From Prevotella illustrans (GTDB lineage: Bacteria; Bacteroidota; Bacteroidia; Bacteroidales; Bacteroidaceae): a DNA stretch of 33,742 nucleotides. The notes under the pieces were generated by a model, which did no database searches, was not told the origin of the DNA, and saw only the letters and a program-made list of their open reading frames with translations. Position numbers and translations under genes: made by a program. The stretch spans positions 1 to 33,742 of the forward strand of contig NZ_JAERMS010000006.1 in NCBI RefSeq assembly GCF_017426725.1, read 5' to 3'. The first letter of the stretch is position 1; each line of letters begins with the position of its first letter. Below are positions 30,799 to 33,742 of this stretch, one piece after another.

Positions 30799-30820
30799 GG
30801 AGGGGATTAACCACCCCTCC
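30799..30820 (+). ncRNA. TAACCA-loop hairpin, copy 3
   Basis: GGAGGGG-ATTAACCA-CCCCTCC followed by ACAATTCAG; 5' flank AAGGAAAC. It begins 9 nt after the previous stop and ends 15 nt before the next ATG (30836). Loop has one extra A and one C-to-T change relative to the other copies. Confidence 0.7.
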
Positions 30821-30835
30821 ACAATTCAGAACAAT

Positions 30836-31018
30836 ATGAAGAATTATATTTTATTTTTATTCTTATTGGGAAGTGGCATCAACCTTATCGTTGCAGACCA
30901 GGCAAGCGATCTTGCCAAGTGTGTGTACTTTTTCTTCTTCCTTGTTGCTATTGTCCTTTGGGTAGTATTTAGCAAACAAGATAAGAACTTTGTTAAGCTC
31001 ATGGAAGATTATAACTAA
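30836..31018 (+). CDS. Small two-helix membrane protein
   Basis: 60 residues with two hydrophobic stretches: about 4-19 (YILFLFLLGSGINLIV) and about 29-46 (CVYFFFFLVAIVLWVVF), then a charged tail. The hairpin topology would leave both ends on the same side. It follows the third CTAACCA-type hairpin and precedes the zinc-ribbon gene by 12 nt. Function unknown. Confidence 0.65.
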   Translation: MKNYILFLFLLGSGINLIVADQASDLAKCVYFFFFLVAIVLWVVFSKQDKNFVKLMEDYN

Positions 31019-31030
31019 AGAGCACCTGAC

Positions 31031-31540
31031 ATGAATAAGGTATATCTCACTGCTTCATGCCCTGTATGTGGAAAGCGAATTTTCCTCAATAGTCACGGCT
31101 ATCAGTGCGAGGGTTGTACTTTTCACATATCCAGCTTTATATGCAATCGACGGATGACAGCCCGGGAAGTCGAGAAAATCCTAAGAGGTGAGAAAATTAT
31201 CTTGGACGGATTTTCCACAAACGCAGGAAGGATATTTTCATCAATCCCTGTTATTGACGGCAATGAAGTAAGGCTTGATAACACTGTTAGCTATAGCCCT
31301 GGTATCGGTCGTGTAATCGTTGGTACACGAACTTTTATTTGTGCGAGCCAAAACGGTCAGCCCAAGAGTAAATTTAAAGTACAGCGCATCTACAATGGAC
31401 ACCCTATCACTGTAAACGAGGTGAATACCTTGTTGCATGACGGCAACGTTGTATTTGACGCATTTGACGAAGAAGGGAATCTCCGAAGACAGAGACTTTC
31501 TTTCGACAAAAAAACACAGAAGGTCTCATTCCACCAGTAA
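31031..31540 (+). CDS. Zinc-ribbon protein resembling the topoisomerase III C-terminal repeat
   Basis: 169 residues. A four-cysteine zinc ribbon (C10, C13, C26, C29; CPVCGKRIFLNSHGYQCEGC) leads into FHISSFICNRRMTAREVEKILRGEKIILDGFSTNAGRIFSS. This is the layout of the C-terminal repeat of bacterial topoisomerase III (…W.…i..K.l…e…LL..G……..f.sk.G..F.a). A second, cysteine-free unit (about 110-165: IYNGHPITVNEVNTLLHDGNVVFDAFDEEGNLRRQRLSF) repeats the pattern. The catalytic topoisomerase part is absent, so it is a free-standing DNA-binding module or a remnant. Confidence 0.7.
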   Translation: MNKVYLTASCPVCGKRIFLNSHGYQCEGCTFHISSFICNRRMTAREVEKILRGEKIILDGFSTNAGRIFSSIPVIDGNEVRLDNTVSYSPGIGRVIVGTRTFICASQNGQPKSKFKVQRIYNGHPITVNEVNTLLHDGNVVFDAFDEEGNLRRQRLSFDKKTQKVSFHQ

Positions 31541-31544
31541 TAGC

Positions 31545-31578
31545 AAAGGGGGCCCTGTCTCACGACAGAGGCCCCTTT
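31545..31578. terminator. Terminator after the zinc-ribbon gene
   Basis: AAAGGGGGCCCTGTC pairs with GACAGAGGCCCCTTTT around TCAC with one interruption, then A/T. It lies between convergent genes (zinc-ribbon and rep). Confidence 0.75.
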
Positions 31579-31619
31579 TAAGGGTTTTGCAATAACTGTA
31601 TCACTTTCTTTAAAACTTA

Positions 31620-32876
31620 TCATTCAGGCGAATATGGCGGTATAGACCAACCGTATTCTTTCAGGTTTTGTGCAAACACAAAATCTATCAAACACTTCTG
31701 CTTGTATTTTTTTGTTCCTTGTTGGAATTTTGCTTGCTTTTGGTTTTCGTAGACAACCTGAATAACCTGCGAATAAGTATCGTTGCTTTGGCGTTGCTCT
31801 TCGTCAATCTTGGCCATATAGTAGTCTGCTGCTGCATTATCCAAATAGCTGTTCAGCAACTGGCGTACCGTGTCTCTTTGGAAATCTCCATCGAGGCTAA
31901 GCCAGTCGGTCTGCTTAAAAGTCTTTTCCTTTGGTGCTTTCTTTAACGCCTTTTCCTCGTATGGAAATAGCAGAGCATCGCCTTCCTGCCAGGGCCGATC
32001 CTTTTCGGCATCACTCGACTTGGGAAACTCTCTTGAATAGATATAGAAGCGTAGATTCTTGGGAGATCCGTTCCTGCCACGTCCATAACGATCAGGCACT
32101 TCAAAATCAAACCACACATCACATAGATGATTTTTGTACAGCGCATACAATTCTCGTTGGGCAGGAAGTATCACCTTCTCCACCATTGTTTTGAATCGCT
32201 GATATTTCTCTTTCTCCAGTAGCTCTCCAGTCTTTGGGTCATGAAGTTCTGATAGCCCAAAAGTGAAGCGGAATGCCTCTATCGACATTTTTAGAACTCT
32301 CTTTTTGTAAGTCTCGTCAGGAGTTGTAGGGTCAATAAAGCGGAAATCACCCGAATAGAGACAGCATATCTCATAGAATTTTTGTGAGTATTTTGATTCC
32401 AGTAAGATTGCCGTATGTAAATTGAGGACTGTAAACGACTTGGTAAGATTGATGACGTAGTCATACAGCTCTGGAGAGACACGCACCGTATAGTCATTCG
32501 TTGAGGTATTCCATCTAAAAGCGTCTATCCAGTGAAAGTAATCCACTACCAACTGTTTGTCTTCATTCTCGTGAAACTGGACGATGGCTTTTTGTGCAAG
32601 CGACCGCACTGTTTTGTAAGTACGCATAACGTTGGTGTTTCCACCGACTGAAGCTAAATCCCGATCCGTCATATTGAATACAAGATTCTGCCAGTTATCA
32701 CGCATTGTTAATCCCATTTCTTCATACCGCATCTTGATAGCCTCTGACAACTTGTAGAGGAAACGGCGTTCCATCATCGTATAGCGAAGAGGAGAACGGA
32801 GAAGAAGGTTGTTGAAGCTGAAGGAGCATTTGCCCACGTCGCCATTTTCTATGAGGGTGATTCGTCTTATTGCCAT
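31620..32876 (-). CDS. Rep_3-family replication initiator
   Basis: 418 residues from the ATG at 32876; the frame runs 28 codons further upstream but the sequence there (SSRYPLIEFSLRHQ…) is unlike the family, and the promoter fits this start. The N-terminal segment (about 15-50: KCSFSFNNLLLRSPLRYTMMERRFLYKLSEAIK) begins the first winged helix; LHTAILLESKYSQKFYEICCLYSG and MSIEAFRFTFGLSE lie in the second. Such initiators bind iterons and start plasmid replication. The promoter and iterons directly upstream are consistent. The C-terminal ~100 residues are variable. It shows that this segment is or was able to replicate on its own. Confidence 0.88.
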   Translation of the reverse strand: MAIRRITLIENGDVGKCSFSFNNLLLRSPLRYTMMERRFLYKLSEAIKMRYEEMGLTMRDNWQNLVFNMTDRDLASVGGNTNVMRTYKTVRSLAQKAIVQFHENEDKQLVVDYFHWIDAFRWNTSTNDYTVRVSPELYDYVINLTKSFTVLNLHTAILLESKYSQKFYEICCLYSGDFRFIDPTTPDETYKKRVLKMSIEAFRFTFGLSELHDPKTGELLEKEKYQRFKTMVEKVILPAQRELYALYKNHLCDVWFDFEVPDRYGRGRNGSPKNLRFYIYSREFPKSSDAEKDRPWQEGDALLFPYEEKALKKAPKEKTFKQTDWLSLDGDFQRDTVRQLLNSYLDNAAADYYMAKIDEEQRQSNDTYSQVIQVVYENQKQAKFQQGTKKYKQKCLIDFVFAQNLKEYGWSIPPYSPE

Positions 32877-33008
32877 TGCCAAACCCTTTAATTGAACTTT
32901 CAGAATAGATGATCTCTGATGTCGTAGCGAAAATTCGATTAAAGGGTACCGAGAAGACAACTGTCAGCTGTTTCGGTAATTGTATTAAAGTGCATCGAAA
33001 CGACAATG

Positions 33009-33039
33009 CAAATGTATGAAGATTATAAGATAAAACAAA
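33009..33039 (-). promoter_or_regulatory. Promoter of rep
   Basis: On the minus strand TTTG (33036-33039) and TACATTTG (33009-33016) are 19 nt apart, a full match to the Bacteroidota promoter. It gives a leader of ~125 nt before the rep start and lies ~75 bp from the nearest iteron, so Rep binding could affect it. Confidence 0.75.
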
Positions 33040-33108
33040 GAAAAGATGACAAAACTTTGAAAAGTCGGATTGGCGCATTAAACAATCAAGGGAAAGAAAG
33101 AGACTTTT

Positions 33109-33174
33109 CCCAAAAGGTTACTTAATCATTCTCAAAAGGTTACTTAATCATTCTCAAAAGGTTACTTAACAACA
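33109..33174. repeat. Iteron cluster 1: three 22-bp repeats
   Basis: Core AAAAGGTTACTTAA at 33112-33125, 33134-33147 and 33156-33169, exact 22-bp period. These are the expected Rep binding sites of an iteron origin. Confidence 0.88.
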
Positions 33175-33331
33175 AGTAATCTCTATGATTTTCAGCGAGT
33201 TACAAGGCTCTTAAATAAAGCTTATAAATAAATATAATAAATAAAGCTTTATACGCGCGCGAGAGAAACTTTGAACTAAAGGGAAAAAAACAAGGTCGAC
33301 GACGTATAAAAAACAAGTCTTCAATTTTACC
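33175..33331. other. AT-rich origin region with a fourth AACTAAAGGGAAA box
   Basis: An AT-rich segment (33210-33250, AAATAAAG/AAGCTTTA partial inverted repeat), a GC run (CGCGCGCG, about 33254-33262) and AACTAAAGGGAAAA at 33274-33287, the box otherwise seen only at the 3' ends of the three leaders. It lies between the two iteron groups and is the likely unwinding region. Confidence 0.55.
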
Positions 33332-33367
33332 GAAAGGTTACTTAATAGTTCTCAAAAGGTTACAGAG
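33329..33367. repeat. Iteron cluster 2: two repeats
   Basis: GAAAGGTTACTTAA (33332-33345) and AAAAGGTTACAGAG (33354-33367), again 22 bp apart and in the same direction as cluster 1. The last copy has lost its right half. Confidence 0.8.
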
Positions 33368-33588
33368 GAGTATTTCAAAGCGGACAACCATACATCAATA
33401 TTTTTTCGAAATAATCTCCAAAAATCAAGGTTTTTTATTTTTATCCCGATAATATAACAATAGCATTACAACTTTTTTCAACGGTAGCCAATAAGACAAT
33501 AGGCAGCACAGAGATCATATGACCACTTTCCCCTCCTGTCTGCCATGCTGAATATTGGTATCACCGATGATTTTTTGCCCTTGTTGTT

Positions 33589-33742
33589 TTTGTTTGTTGT
33601 TTTGCCTCTATGATTAGCAAACTTCATAATTTTTTGTAAAACATATATCTTGTTTTTATGGTTGTTTGTTATTTTGCTTTTATGATTTGTAAACTTCATA
33701 ATTGTTTGTAAAGCATATATCTTGTTTTTATGGTTGTTTGAT
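33589..33742. repeat. 72-bp AT-rich tandem repeat at the window end
   Basis: The sequence from 33611 repeats from 33683 with a 72-bp period and few changes (shared AAACTTCATAATT and CATATATCTTG...TGGTTGTTTG); a weaker partial unit lies before it. The array continues past the window. Open frames through it are low-complexity (Lys/Asn-rich) and not genes. It may be a second iteron-like, partition or recombination site. Confidence 0.8.

Noticed and set aside
33109..33367. CRISPR array
   Set aside because: The 22-bp repeats have almost no spacer and no cas gene is present; they are iterons beside rep.
33478..33699. 73-codon minus-strand frame at the right end
   Set aside because: Low-complexity Lys/Asn sequence made by the 72-bp AT-rich repeat.

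Overview
The window looks like Bacteroidales DNA (Bacteroides, Parabacteroides or Prevotella type). Several promoters fit the Bacteroidota pattern (TTTG about 19-20 nt upstream of TAnnTTTG), the genes are moderately AT-rich, and the mobility genes (DUF3853 protein, MOBP relaxase plus MobC, arm-binding-domain tyrosine integrase) are of the kind found on Bacteroides mobilizable elements. No genus is assigned.

Region 1 (1-1872) is probably chromosomal backbone: a WG-repeat protein, a small membrane protein and an intact tRNA-Ser(UGA) with a textbook promoter. Region 2 (1861-21559) is a genomic island of about 19.7 kb in the 3' end of that tRNA. It is bounded by a perfect 13-bp direct repeat, CCTCTCTCTCCGC, one base different from the attN2 core I remember for the mobilizable transposon NBU2, which also targets tRNA-Ser. 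Its tyrosine integrase lies at the right end. The mobilization/replication core (10395-14879) holds a DUF3853 protein, an AAA ATPase broken by a 2-bp duplication, a Toprim primase, a candidate oriT, MobC, the relaxase and a membrane-anchored coiled-coil protein. On both sides lie leftward-transcribed genes of defence type: an orphan-protein/RhuM/TOTE primase-helicase operon; a Type II restriction-modification set with an Xre regulator; a tandem DUF262 pair; and a DUF1016 PD-(D/E)XK nuclease, with a decayed DUF1016 fragment on the other side of the DUF262 pair.

Region 3 (21560-33742) follows the displaced tRNA terminator and looks like a second mobile element. It has three operons of small acidic orphan proteins. 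Each operon begins with a diverged copy of a ~250-nt hairpin leader ending in AACTAAAGGGAAA, and each contains a 7-bp hairpin with a conserved (C/T)TAACCA loop just before a downstream start codon. The stems of both element types differ between copies but still pair, which points to selection on structure. A leftward cassette (26423-29811) with a serine recombinase, a BsuBI/PstI-type restriction-modification pair and a trypco2-like protein sits between operons 2 and 3. The right end carries a Rep_3-type initiator, 22-bp iterons and a 72-bp AT-rich repeat.

The best candidates for something undescribed are (a) the paired RNA-like elements organising the three small-protein operons, (b) the tandem DUF262 pair flanked by an intact and a dead DUF1016 gene, (c) the orphan/RhuM/TOTE operon, and (d) the trypco2-like gene inside a restriction-modification operon.
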